64,000 bases of DNA from Apostichopus japonicus (lineage: Eukaryota > Echinodermata > Holothuroidea > Aspidochirotida > Stichopodidae). Shown here piece after piece: positions 25,279-36,149 of this stretch. Each line of letters begins with the position of its first letter. Position 1 is the first letter of the stretch. Location of the stretch: contig NC_092576.1 of the NCBI RefSeq assembly GCF_037975245.1, forward strand, positions 3,159,501 through 3,223,500. Direction: 5' to 3'. The notes beneath the pieces are model-generated. The model did not search any database. It had not been told where the DNA came from and saw only the letters and a list, made by a program, of their open reading frames with translations. The translations under genes and the position numbers were made by a program.

Positions 25279-25976
25279 GTGAGTAAATCAAAGAAAAGCA
25301 AACTGAGTGTCAGGTACTAATAATTATTTCTGTTATTATTTGCTGTGATGTCTTCAGACTGAGTTAGTTCTTGGGAAGTGATGCTGAATATAAGATAATA
25401 AAATCAGCTGATTGGTAGTCTAGGACACTTTTAATGATGAGAGACAAGTGGTGAGCATCACAATCTGAATACTTATTCATTTGGGGATTGTTTGTGTACC
25501 GGGATGGAAACAAAGTAAATCAATTAGTTATGCCATATTTAAATAGAATGTATGCAAATTACCTTTATTACTAAACAACTCTATATCAAACCTGAACACG
25601 TTTAACAGCTAAACTACTCTATCAGGACTTTAAACGTTGAACTATTGACCAAGCAATAACAAATCAGTGATGGCTCTATTTAAAGGAGAAATAAACTATG
25701 AGTTTTTAAGTGTATATGCGATAGGGAATAATTTTCTCATTGCATTTCTGAAATAACTAAGCAAAATAAAGTTTCCCTGAATTTTACGCGAATTTCCCAA
25801 TTATTTTATTTTACCCATTTGAACAACGGCCATCTTGTTACTTTGAGTATTGAGGGCGCTTCAAAAGTGACGTACACCAGCCACATCGTAACTTCAAAAC
25901 AAAACAGCGTTTATACGAGTTATAGTATATTCACACTATGTTCAAGCAGCTTGCTTAGCTTATTTCGCCAGTCAAA

Positions 25977-26342
25977 ATGCCTGAATGCCAAGCCTTTGGT
26001 TGTGTTAATCGAAGAGGGGAAGAGGGAGCAGAAAAAGGAAAAAGATATTACGTTATTCCAGATGGAATAAAATATCCAGAAAAGAGGGAACTTTCAGTGA
26101 GGTGGCTGAACAATATTGGGACCGGACACACGGTCGATAAGTTCAAATTTGGATCGCATAAAGTTGTGTGCGAGGACCATTTTCGGCCAGAATGCTTCGA
26201 AGAGGATCTTCGTGCTCGATTGATGGGAGAACCCCCCAGAAAAAAACTAAAACCAGATGCTGTGCCAGAGGTTTTTGTTCACAGAAAACCGAGAGGAGAC
26301 TCTGCTCGTTCGAATAGAGCCTTGAAAAGGTCTCTGAAAAAA
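25977..26342 (+). CDS. Transposase exon 1: THAP zinc finger
   Basis: 122 codons ending AAA AA/gtaagt. It shows the C2CH pattern of THAP domains (Cys4, Cys9, then Cys and His in CEDH), the conserved tryptophan in SVRWLNNIG, and the AVPEVF box. Basic residues after it (RKPRGD, RALKR) probably assist DNA binding or nuclear import. Confidence 0.9.
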
Positions 26343-29300
26343 GTAAGTTGGCCCAGCCTATTTAACGAAGTAACCTAGGCTAGACTACGCTATGTGCAGT
26401 AATATCGTTATCCTGGCCTAGTCTAACTTAGGCCATCGCTACTTGTGTGCTTTCCTCTGCGGCAAAGCAATACCCATTGCCTCTCAGACTAGAGAGCCTA
26501 ATGATAAAATCGCCCACATCGGTCCAAGCTACCAACGCGATAATAGGCTTTTGCTCCTCTTTTCATAACTTCCAGTTTTAGTGTTTTGGTTGAAAGATTT
26601 GCATAAATTCTAAGGGGATTAACATTAAAACTTGCATGCTTACAAATTTTCTCAGAATGTACATGATGACGTAGCCCAGCCTAATTGTAGCGAAGAAACA
26701 TGGTGAAAGCATTTGAAGTGCATACACAAGCAAATGCTTAGCCTAACCAGTTGTGGGCTAGGTTACTCTAAGCTTCTATACTACAGAACAGTTGCAAGCA
26801 TGTACATACATATGTTATTTTACTCTATGATTTTAAAACAGTGACTCAGTGAAGTGGAATAGGTCCCAGTAGAATTAAAAGCACATTTATAGAGTGCATC
26901 ATACAGGATAAAAAAAATATTTAAGAAGTTGAAATTTAGGTACAACCAGCATATGAATAACCCTATGAATAAAGTACTCTACCCTCTGAAATATTTTAGG
27001 CAAAGTTTGAACTACCTTTGCCCCCCAGCTGCATTTTTGGTATACACTGTTTTAATTGTTTCTTGACAGGTATATATATATATATATATGATTTCTGTTG
27101 CTTCATTATTTAATAAACACAGTACCACATCCCTGTACTGAAGTTCCTATAGCTACTATTTGCAATAGGAGTCTGTTGTGGGAAAATTTCCCCTCAGATA
27201 AACACTTAATTAGATTTCTTAAGATGTTCCTCACAAGTTTCAACCTGCCTCCTACTTATCACACACTTGATGTAACAAGGTCTGTTGACCTTTTTATATC
27301 ATTCAGGAGATAAACTTGACTGATTTTACCAAGGTGTTATGCAATCACTAAGCTTGAGAGAAAAGACTCTTTATCTTCACACCTTTGGTATCCAAGCCAA
27401 GGTTCTAATTCTTATGTGGTTTTTAACACCAAAACAATTAGTTAGTGTTTGGATCACTAGTACTAAAGTATACCTCTTCCCTTCCCATCACTACAGTGGC
27501 ATAGTCAGGGGAATGTTTGGGGGTGGGGGGGGGTGGGGCATTGCCACTCACCTGTCTCAAAATTATCCTGTAGCACATTCTTGTCTCCCAAATTTCTTAC
27601 TGATGTATTGAAAATAACATGTATTTAATATTTTACCTCCTTCAAGATGTTTATTGCAATCCCTTACCCCATGCCCCCAAAAAATAAAACAAGTACAGAT
27701 ATGAACATTCTATACATACAAAAGAATAAAAGGGGTACATAATTGTTGTTTATTCTGTACACTGTACACTGTAACTGTGCACTGTAATTTATGTCTTGCT
27801 TTTGTTTGTCATGTTAGGATGTTGCTAGCTTGCTTGACCCGCCTAAAGAGGGGATTGATAGCACAACACCAGGCACGTCAGGAACACCACCACCTGCAAA
27901 AAGAAAAACTACAGAGCAGTCAGTTTGGAGCCGCCAAATGATGCCAGTGAGTAAGCCAAAGCTCATGTAATTTTAAAGTTTACCTACAGCCATGGGCGCA
28001 GATCCTGGGGGCAAGCAGGGACTTGTCCCCCCTCCCCCCCCCAAAAAAAACTTTTTGGGCTAGAGGGGACATAACACAATATGTCACCCCATTTTTTGCT
28101 AGAAAGTTCCAAAACATCTCACCATTTTGTATCTAAGCATCCTTTAATATAAATACAAAAATCCTCAAAGGGGAGGGGGTGACCTGTTATACCCCTTCCC
28201 CAGTTGTTGCTAGAAAGTTACAAAACATCTTAACATTTTGCATCTATAGGGACCTTTCATTTTACAAAAATCACATTTTAACTGGACTAGGGTAGACTTG
28301 GACTCAGCATTGGGGGGTTTGGACTCGGCTTGTCCTGGACTCTGACCAGGTGGACCGTACCTGGACTCAAACTAACTGGACTCAACTACAGCCATGTCAA
28401 TTCCATTAAATATGTGTAGCAAACAGATAATTGATGCCTGCTTTAAACATTTTATTTTTCAGAAACTCATTACCAATCCCTCTTGCAATGTTGCAACACA
28501 GACTGACAAAAGTCTTCAACACACAGTGGATGTGGAGAGTCAGGCGACATGCCCTGATGTTATGGTCAACCTTACTGCCCTTGACCACGACCATGTGTAT
28601 GCAGTGCCCCGACCCCAAGGACAGCCATCAGTGCCACTACCCATAGATGTGCCTTCACTCTCACTACAAGCCGAGAATATAGAGGCAGGCGCTTGCAATG
28701 AGCCGTCAACATCAACATCCCACTTTGATGAGACTGATAACTTGGTCAAGGACCCCACCTACTTTCCAGGTGATGATGATGATGATGATGATGAAATTGA
28801 CGAGATGGCCTGTAAGTTTCCTGAGGAGACTCCTTTCCCAGAGAGAGTGGTGGCAGATGACAAGTATTTAGTGTTTGGTTCTTGTCTGGACAAACTTTTC
28901 TACAAAATTAAATGTGATGATTGTTATTGCAATGTAGAAACTATAAGAAAAGTAGTGGTGGGTACTGGATTATTGGTAACTCTTCAGTGTATTTCTGGGC
29001 ATGAGGTGATGAAATGGGCATCACAACCCCTGGAAGGAAAGATGCCTGTAGGTAATTTATTGACAGCTGCTTCCATTATGTATTCTGGCCTAACGTATCA
29101 ACGCATCTTGTCATTTGCTAACCTTTTAAACCTGAAGTTATTTTCACCAACATTATTTTTTGATATTCAGAGGCAGTACCTCGTTCCAGAGATAAATTCA
29201 TCTTGGGTCAAAGACCAGTCTTCGTTAGTAAGTAGCCTTAAAGGAAAACCGTTAAGTATGGTCGGAGATGGTCGCTGTGACTCTCCTGGTTACTCCGCAA

Positions 29301-30316
29301 AATATTGCAGCTACACATTAATGGACATAGAGTCCGAAAAAGTTGTAGACTTTGAATTGGTGCAAGTATCTGAGACCGGTTCCTCTGTCAAAATGGAGGC
29401 TGTTGGATTTACCAGATGTTTTTCTAGGGTCCTGAATGACCATAAACTCAGTGTTGAAAAGTTTGCTTCTGACAGGCATGTCTCAATCAGGAAATTAATG
29501 AAAGATAATCATCAAGGTGTCAAACACAATTTTGATGTTTTTCATTTAGCCAAAAATATTAGTTCAAAACTACGAAAAATTGCCAAGAAAAAGGGGAATG
29601 AGGACATAGAGTGTTGGATTAAATCTATTAATAACTATGTCTGGTGTTGCAGTAGAAATTGTGGAAAAGATCCCTCAATGTTACTCGAAATGTGGATGTC
29701 TCTTTCTCACCACATAACAGGTAAACATTCTTGGCATGATGATGAACGTTTTCAGTCATTCAAAGAATGTTGCCACCAACCTATTGATCCAGAGATCAGT
29801 CGTCGCAAGAGATGGTTAGTGGATGGCTCGCCTGCACATAATGCTCTCAACAAAATTATTTTGAGCAAACGTCTATTGAATGACCTCAAATATTTGGCAG
29901 AATTTATGCATACCGGGGCATTAGAGGTCTACCATAATGTAGTTTTGAAGTATGCCCCTAAGAGGCTTGAATTTGATTACCCTTATATGTCTGCTAGACT
30001 CAAATTAGCTGCCATGGACCACAATCATAATGTGGGAAGGTCCCATGCTGTTGTTCAGCAGCCTCGAACAGGTTCTAGTGTAAAAGGGGAACTTCAGTTT
30101 AAGAAGTGTTATTCTAAAATTCAGAAGCAGTGGGTGATCAAACCAATTTATGAAAAGAAAAGTTTTGAGTATCTGTCTACAATGATGGCAGGTGTTATCA
30201 AACGGAAACAAGATCGAAGGATTGGGGCCATTGAGCAAGCCCCTGCCCCCAATATTGCTCCTGTGCCTGCACCAGAGAAAGAAGAAATGGTTGCAAAGCA
30301 TTCATCCAGATTTTAA
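25977..30316 (+). CDS. THAP-domain DDE transposase, Kolobok-like, three exons
   Basis: Join 25977-26342, 27818-27946, 28463-30316, all phase 0, giving 782 aa with no internal stop. Exon 1 is a THAP zinc finger: MPECQAFGCVNRR supplies the first two cysteines, VVCEDHF the C-x-x-H pair, and AVPEVF the closing motif. Exon 2 (43 aa) is a Ser/Thr/Pro-rich linker. Exon 3 holds an acidic stretch near residues 268-276 and then an RNase H-like core. Candidate catalytic residues are Asp434 (VGDGRCDSPG), Asp502 (ASDRH) or Asp523 (FDVFH), and Glu653 (HTGALEVYHN), with APKR and DHNHN motifs after it. It should bind the element ends and cut and paste it at TTAA. The ATG follows directly in the first exon. 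The catalytic assignment is by motif only. Confidence 0.85.
27818..27946 (+). CDS. Transposase exon 2: linker
   Basis: 129 nt between atgttag and gtgagt, phase 0 on both sides, encoding DVASLLDPPKEGID... ending VWSRQMMP. Low-complexity Thr/Pro/Ser content. Supported by frame continuity and splice sites only. Confidence 0.75.
27947..28462. other. Transposase intron 2 with repeat debris
   Basis: Contains CATGGGCGCAGATCC followed by poly-C and poly-A and short G/C-rich blocks. It resembles decayed fragments of the CAGNGGCGTAGCC-type elements seen elsewhere in the window. No complete ends were found. Confidence 0.4.
28463..30316 (+). CDS. Transposase exon 3: DDE catalytic core
   Basis: Starts after tttttcag with KLITNPSCNVATQTDK and runs 617 codons to TAA. 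The ATQTD motif just after a THAP/linker region is common in THAP-type transposases. The open frame starts upstream at 28394, but the acceptor at 28461-28462 is the better boundary. Cys/His clusters (KCDDCYCN, CWIK...WCCSRNCG) could bind zinc. Confidence 0.88.
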   Translation, partial: KLITNPSCNVATQTDKSLQHTVDVESQATCPDVMVNLTALDHDHVYAVPRPQGQPSVPLPIDVPSLSLQAENIEAGACNEPSTSTSHFDETDNLVKDPTYFPGDDDDDDDEIDEMACKFPEETPFPERVVADDKYLVFGSCLDKLFYKIKCDDCYCNVETIRKVVVGTGLLVTLQCISGHEVMKWASQPLEGKMPVGNLLTAASIMYSGLTYQRILSFANLLNLKLFSPTLFFDIQRQYLVPEINSSWVKDQSSLVSSLKGKPLSMVGDGRCDSPGYSAKYCSYTLMDIESEKVVDFELVQVSETGSSVKMEAVGFTRCFSRVLNDHKLSVEKFASDRHVSIRKLMKDNHQGVKHNFDVFHLAKNISSKLRKIAKKKGNEDIECWIKSINNYVWCCSRNCGKDPSMLLEMWMSLSHHITGKHSWHDDERFQSFKECCHQPIDPEISRRKRWLVDGSPAHNALNKIILSKRLLNDLKYLAEFMHTGALEVYHNVVLKYAPKRLEFDYPYMSARLKLAAMDHNHNVGRSHAVVQQPRTGSSVKGELQFKKCYSKIQKQWVIKPIYEKKSFEYLSTMMAGVIKRKQDRRIGAIEQAPAPNIAPVPAPEKEEMVAKHSSRF

Positions 30317-31392
30317 TTTTGTACATGGCAAAGCACTTGTGTGGGTGTTCTTGAAACAAGTACAGCAATATGTAGGATATCCTTGCCATTTTAATCTATT
30401 CTTCTACTGTAGTGTACATATTTAAATGACTTCAACCTATTGCATTACTTAAATTGTATTATATTCACCTTAACAGTAACTAAGTGCAAAGATGAAAATT
30501 CACATGATGTGAAGGATCTCTCATTTTTTACATAACCTGCATGGAGAGGATTTTATTTTGTACTAAATTCCCTCTTTCTTTCTTTCTTTCTGATATTAGT
30601 AGAGCAGCTTCAATGTACTGTAGTAAACGCCCGTCCAGTCAAGTCTTTATTTAACTACGTACAGTAGTGTCTTTCATTCTAAGGATAGACCATTGACAAA
30701 AGTGTAATAAAGATTTATATATATAGAGATAGAATTTACTGTTGTTCAAGTACTTTTTCTGTTCATGATTAGTATCATACTTTTGGGAAAAAATATTAAA
30801 GGTTGAATACAGCTTCCAGATATCTTGAACAGTCCGAGGAGCAGGCACGTAGCCACCGGAAGGTGGGGTGGGGGGGGGGCAAGTGCACACCCAATTTTTT
30901 CCAAAGGTTTGGTTGAATTTGAACTTATGTCAGTAAGTCCACCATTTTGTATATTAGCCCCTTAGATTCAAGCAAAAATCACCCATCCCCTTAGACCCCT
31001 CACCCAAAAAGCCGATGACTTATCAGTTATGTGCCCCCAAAGCATCCAACTCTGGCTACTGCCCTGCCAGGGAGGTCTTTCTCTGACAGCCAACATGGAT
31101 GGTGAATTTTGTACATTTATAAAGCTGGTCTGTAGAGTTCTTTTCAGCCAAGTTCTCAATGTCATCATCACCGACGGCATAGCATTTCATTTCATAAGGC
31201 ACCTATGGTAAACTGACAATGAAAATTCAAAAATGGGAGATGACTAAAAATTGTAAGGTATACTTGCAAACCAATATATCTTTATTGATGCATAAACTAT
31301 TTAACAAACTCCACACAGATACATATAAAAGTAACAAAGTAGTTGAGAGGAAGCCTTCCAAGCAACGGTCAATAGCGGTTAAAGTTCATTTC
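30317..31392. other. Convergent intergenic space inside the Kolobok-like element
   Basis: Between the transposase stop and the ballast-like stop. Contains CT/TC-rich runs, a decayed repeat start GCACGTAGCCACCGG with poly-G near 30845-30880, and no supported gene. Polyadenylation signals for both convergent genes are expected here. Confidence 0.5.
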
Positions 31393-31579
31393 TTACTCTA
31401 ATTGCAATGCCTCAGTAACCTCCCTAAATCCAATGTATTGTTCATGGGAATCTTCAGGGAAATGGCTTCTTATTTCGCCAACGCAGCATGAAGGGAGCAC
31501 AATCCTCACACCTTTACCCAGAGGAACAGAATAATTTGACCACAGAGCCAGCTGTCTATATGCCATTAGACGTCTTTGT
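31393..31579 (-). CDS. Ballast-like protein exon 2 (C-terminal)
   Basis: 62 complete codons plus one base, ending ...REVTEALQLE and stop. It contains the diagnostic LPSCC and IR-x2-FP motifs. Splice phase agrees exactly with exon 1. Confidence 0.85.
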
Positions 31580-32829
31580 CTGCAAAGGAAAAGAACAAGA
31601 AATGAAAATTTTAATTTTCATGCTGTTTCTGTAGTACTTGATCAAGGTATTTCAAGGCTTTGAAAGGGAAGGGTGGGGGGGGGGGGGGACATGAGGAAAG
31701 TTCAAGGATTAGAGTAATGGATTGGCAAAGTTTATGTGTACGTAAAGTGGTATATATGTGAAATGTTGCTATCTTTGGCAAAGCATTGAACTCTTGGGAG
31801 TACCGATGGCTTATAGAAAAAATGTTCTCAAATGCAACTTAGGCTTCCATATCAACAAAAAAGTACCAAGTATGTAGGCTACCACTTTACTGCAATGGAC
31901 AAATTGACACATACACACACATATACTTTTCAATGCCAAAAGTGTAGAATGTTACATGGGTGTGCTCTTAAACATGCTGTACAGTAACAGAAATATTGTA
32001 GTGTTCAGTGTGCACCAACTGAGTTCAAACAGCTTAAGAAGGCTTCAAATTCAATCAGACTCGCAGTAAATGTTTCATCACCGGACACTGTGACTATTAC
32101 ATCTCAAAATCTGATCATCTGCAAAACCACACTGTACAACTCTTACAATATAGACTAACATACATTATCTTTCTGTCTGTCGGTTTATCATCAACAAAAT
32201 CTGGACTGAAGTGTGATAAAGGTGGGGTAGAATAGCCTGCTCCCGTGGACTCAGTGTTATTTGCCACTTTAAGGCTTCCCACATTGAGTCAGCAAAATAA
32301 TCCACTGATAAGTTGGGGAACCAAAATCACTCAAACGTGTACTTGTTTCATTATGATGAAGATTTCCACACTTCATACTTTTTGACATTGTATATAACAA
32401 GTTTAGGGCCTTGCTATGCTAGTTTGTGTACATTACCTGTTCGTCATGTTCTCAGCAGCCGTAGGATCCTTCTTCTTGTACCTCAAGAAATTTACAAAGC
32501 ATAGTTCTAAATTTACTGGCTGCAAACATATCTGAGAGAATTCAGGGCTATTGGTTAGACATTCTCCTGCGTTCAACACAGCTTTTTCTGCGAACAATCC
32601 ATGGCAGCATACCCTTTCCTTTTCGCTTTCCAATGGCGAACAGAGTGCACACAGACACCATTCTTCGCAGTGGCTCGCGGAACTGGTACTCGTATCTGCA
32701 ACGGAATTCGAGCCAACATCACAAACAGTCGCGGACTGAATCTTTGCTTAACTCCTCTTCTCGATGTCTCAGTTCTTCCTCTGAATATTCTGGTTCGAAA
32801 AGATATGCTTCTAATCCAAAGGCTTCCAT
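31393..32829 (-). CDS. P2X7 ballast-like (P2RX7_C-like) protein inside the transposon, two exons
   Basis: Minus strand: exon 1 32829-32437, exon 2 31579-31393. The ATG at 32829 begins MEAFGLEAYLFEPEYSEEEL, an opening typical of invertebrate P2X7-like ballast proteins. After a variable linker the frame shifts by one base to read HCEEWCLCALCSP and ERVCCHGLF with ECLTNSPEFSQICLQP. The donor AACAG/gtaatg joins acceptor tttgcag/A in frame, giving RRLMAYRQLALW, VRIVLPSCCVGEIRSHFPED, QYIGF and stop TAA at 31395-31393. The LPSCC-x3-IR-x2-FP-x-YxGF block and the cysteine clusters match the zinc-binding cytoplasmic ballast domain of P2X7, which binds guanine nucleotides in mammals. The one-base frame break in the linker means a disabled copy, a sequencing error or a missed exon. 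Role in transposition is unknown. Confidence 0.8.
32437..32829 (-). pseudogene. Ballast-like protein exon 1 with one-base frame break
   Basis: The first frame gives 36 residues (ending ELSKDSVRDCL) before TGA. The cysteine-rich part lies in the +1 frame, open from just after a TAA near 32735 to the donor at 32437. The overlap falls in the variable linker of the family. I leave the frame as found. Confidence 0.6.
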
Positions 32830-33362
32830 TTTCTTTTTTCAAGATAATTGATCGACAGTAAATGATTTAACTTTTGGAGTGCGATGATGGATGTAAGTGA
32901 CGCTATCGCTAGGACTGAGTATGCGGTGAAAGCAATCTAAACACGGTGAAATCAAATCATTGAAATGATCCCAATATTAATATTTTTACCAATACTCGTT
33001 ACAAGTAATAAATTTTAAACACTTTTTAAGTTTTTTGTACAGATCAATAAAGACAAACTTTATTTTTTGATCTATATTTTATTCATTACTATTGTTGAAA
33101 GTACAAATTTAATTAATTCAGGGATTGGCAACTATTTTTTTCTTAAAATACGCCATGTGTGTACAGATCAGTGCATGTGGCTGGCTTTCGTCACGGAACT
33201 GGCTCCATTCAAACAAAATGGCGCGACACATGAACGACATTCAAATCGTTTTTTCATCTCAAAGAAGGAATTTTTATGTCTTTTTATTGCTTTTACTGGA
33301 AAGACCATCTGTCAAAACGTAAGAATGGATGAAAAAAAAACTAGGGTTTATTTCTCCTTTAA

Positions 33363-33603
33363 AGGTATGTTGTATTGGCCTAAATATGCTAGATTTTCAA
33401 ATATGGTCACCTTTGGTCAAAATTCTTAAACGGTTTGATTACAACCTTTGAGGAAATCTTCCTAACTGGGACATTCAGTCATTTTGTGTGTTCCTTAGAA
33501 ATGTCTGAGAACAATTTGGAGAGTAAAGAACTCCAGGAAAGTACTTTTTGATAACTTCTAGCAATTATAGCAAACTATAATTTGGGGCCTATACTGACTT
33601 CCT
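33363..33603. mobile_element. TTAA MITE, copy 1
   Basis: 241 bp. Starts AGGTATGTTG, ends GACTTCCT, flanked by TTAA at 33359-33362 and 33604-33607. Internal landmarks TATGGTCACC, ACTGGGACATTCAGT and AACAATTTGGAGAGTAAAG are shared with copy 2 at 44426-44662. The left TTAA is also the right target site of the Kolobok-like element. Non-coding. Confidence 0.8.
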
Positions 33604-34022
33604 TTAACGCTTTCTACTCACGCTCAGAGGAATTGATAGTTAAGCCTTTTTTTGATAATTTGTTAATGAATTTTCTTGTGAAGAGGAGATAAAATATACT
33701 AAATCACAATGTGTCTTCTTTCATGTGCAATGAACACCTACTCACCTGCACCTCCCCCCCCCCCCCCCCCACCCAGCAATGTTACTTAACCAAAAGAACC
33801 ACTGGAGAGTGATAGGTTACCTCTCTGCTGTATCTAATTTAATTTACTTGATTGACAAGTACCTTGATATAACATGATTAGCTGTTGTGTAAATCACTAA
33901 TGTTAATCATTCTCTACAACTAATGTTAAGATGTATGGATGTAATAAATTAGTTAAATAGATATTAAAGTATACTAATTAAAGTCATTTTATTGCTTTGT
34001 ATTTTTACCTTTACTGTTACAG

Positions 34023-34099
34023 GTTCTTCAACTGTGAACTGCCTGAATTCATCAGACCTGGGATAATACAGCAAACAGCAAAATCAAGGCAGATTAAAG
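34023..34099 (+). CDS. NLR2 exon 4, cassette A
   Basis: 77 nt between gttacag and gtattt, phase 2 in and phase 1 out. It encodes (W)FFNCELPEFIRPGIIQQ and a basic end. Same length and phases as NLR1 exon 3. Confidence 0.8.
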
Positions 34100-35052
34100 G
34101 TATTTTATTTACAGGTCAAGTAAGGTCATTACAGATGAAAGATAAATGTTAAATAATATTTAGACTAGGATTCAACATTTTACCTGACTATCTTTTAATC
34201 AGTGTAACAATACTCTGTATAAAGTAACAAATCTAATTCAAACATTGTCCTTGAGTTGACTTTCAATACCTCAAGTTCATTTGGATTAGGGACATTTTGT
34301 GTGTAGCTGGGGTAATGATGAAGCCCTGTTACCCTAGTACCTCTTGTCAGTGCTATATTGGGTTGTATTTGGTATTGTAGTGTGACAAGGTGCTGGGCTA
34401 GGTTTTACTTAACTTGAACCAGGCTGAAGATTGGATTTTCTTGGCTAAGACTGCTTGAATTCAGACTTCCCCTAGCAGATTACTTAGCAGAAGAGGTAGC
34501 ATTTTACCCCCCCCCCCCCCCATTTCCCTCCACAACCTTCCTCCCTCAATCATAGCACTGACTATAAATTTAATGAAATGCTCAATGTTGTCCTAACTCA
34601 CTCAACATATGATGCTATGATCTGAGAGATATTCACTGATAAATAAATATTTCCCATGAGAAACAAAGTCGACCAATTCAATGAATTTTACAAAGAAAAA
34701 CGAAACTACTCAGTGAAGGCTTTAGCATGGATGTTGAGGGAGCTGTTCATAAACATTCAAACATTCACTTCTTGCCATCTCACCCTACCCTCACATAATA
34801 ACTCAATCCTTCACCTTTATTGTTGAAATATTAAATAAAACATGAAGCAATTGTGTCTCAGTAATTCCTATTGCTTTGTGCTCTTGCTTCCTGACAAGGA
34901 ATTGAAAGTAAAATTATACTTCCCTGGCAAGACTGGCAACATCCCAAAGTGACTGGCTATATTAATGGTAAAACCAGGTTGCCTAGTTCATTCAATATAT
35001 AATACAAATATATTTTAAGTAAATTGTATTTTTTTGGTTCCTTTCCTCACAG

Positions 35053-35108
35053 TCCTATGGCCGAGCCATGTCAGTCAACTTGATCTACAATCTGGTGAAT
35101 GGAGGAAG
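35053..35108 (+). CDS. NLR2 exon 5, cassette A
   Basis: 56 nt between cctcacag and gttggt, phase 1 in and phase 0 out. It encodes VLWPSHVSQLDLQSGEWRK, matching NLR1 exon 4. The donor GTTGGT is weaker than the others. Confidence 0.75.
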
Positions 35109-35199
35109 GTTGGTTTTAACAAGCAGCATAATCTGAAAATTGAAGGAATATTATAATAAAATCCTTTGTTAGATTCAACCTCTAACTATATAGAAACAA

Positions 35200-35728
35200 A
35201 ATAACAGTAGAAGATGAATATTAATGAGTGATATTACTTTGTGAATCACTTTCTGTCCTACCCAATAACTTAAACCCACCCAACACTCTTCAGTCACTCT
35301 TCAGTAGCTGTGAAATAATTAGGGTGATATTAATTAACAGTAGAAGATGAATATTAATGAGTGATATTGCTGTGTGAATCACTTCCTCTCCTCCCCAAGA
35401 ACTTAAACTCACCCAACACTCTTCAGTCACTCTTCAGTAGCTGTGAAATAATTAAAGGGATATTAATTAACAGTAGAAGATGAATATTAATGAGTGATAT
35501 TGCTTTGTGAATCACTTCCTCTCCTCTCCAAGAACTTAAACCCACCCAACACTCTTCAGTCACTCTTCAGTAGCTGTGAAATAATTAGGGTGATATTAAT
35601 TAACAGTAGAAGATGAATATTAATGAGTGATATTGCTTTGTGAATCACTTCCTCTCCTTCCCAATAACTTAAACCCTTCCAACACTCTTCAGTCACTCTT
35701 CAGTAGCTGTGAAATAATTAGGGCGGCA
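35200..35728. repeat. 133-bp minisatellite, four copies
   Basis: The landmark CAGTAGAAGATGAATATTAA recurs at 35205, 35338, 35471 and 35604, exactly 133 bp apart. The copies differ by few substitutions. It lies in the NLR2 intron between exons 5 and 6 and is non-coding. Confidence 0.95.
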
Positions 35729-36029
35729 TTTGTTAACACATTTGATCATAAAATGAAAGATAAGAAAATTGTCTAAGTCATTTCTCTTTCTCGTGGGTTT
35801 TCCAATAAAGTCAAAATTTGGTTATTCCTACTTCTTATTGTCATCAGAAGTCTTTATATACCCTGAAATTGATGTAAGAAATAATTCAATGAAACTGACA
35901 AGAGTTTCACCAAATATACCAGGACTGTCACAGATGAATGATTTATTGTTATGTAGAGTAGTATTACAACATGTGCTCTGATTATATCATGATATCATAA
36001 TAATAAATAAATATTCCTTTATTTCACAG

Positions 36030-36149
36030 GCTGATGACATCCAGACAATTAAATCGCTGTGTTCAGATACTGTGGCCATCGATAACAGGACCAGTGAGTC
36101 AGTACAGAGGTCAGTCATAGAGGTCCTGGTGAAAGCATCCAATCATGAC
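36030..36149 (+). CDS. NLR2 exon 6: NACHT-tail-like bridging exon
   Basis: 120 nt, phase 0 on both sides, between tttcacag and gtaagt, encoding 40 residues. IQTIKSLCSD...SVQRSVIEVLVKASNHD aligns with the last 40 residues of both NACHT exons (VKELCSK...LLQRSTIQLLQIASSHD), sharing the xLCS, QRSxI and ASxHD landmarks. It therefore looks like a duplicated piece of NACHT tail that starts a second C-terminal cassette. In NLR1 the same slot holds the 45-nt acidic exon. Confidence 0.82.

Larger units (their letters stand above)
25680..33362. mobile_element. Kolobok-like autonomous DNA transposon, with TTAA target sites
   Basis: The element proper is 25684-33358 (7675 bp). The left end reads AGGAGAAATAAAC and the right end is its perfect inverse for 13 bp, with weaker similarity continuing inward. 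Both ends are flanked by TTAA (25680-25683 and 33359-33362). It carries a plus-strand THAP-domain DDE transposase (25977-30316) and a convergent minus-strand gene for a P2X7 ballast-like protein (31393-32829). TTAA target choice plus a THAP DNA-binding domain fits the Kolobok superfamily. Other TTAA users such as piggyBac do not carry THAP domains as far as I know. It sits in an NLR2 intron in sense orientation. The intact transposase frame and matching ends suggest a fairly recent insertion. Confidence 0.85.
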
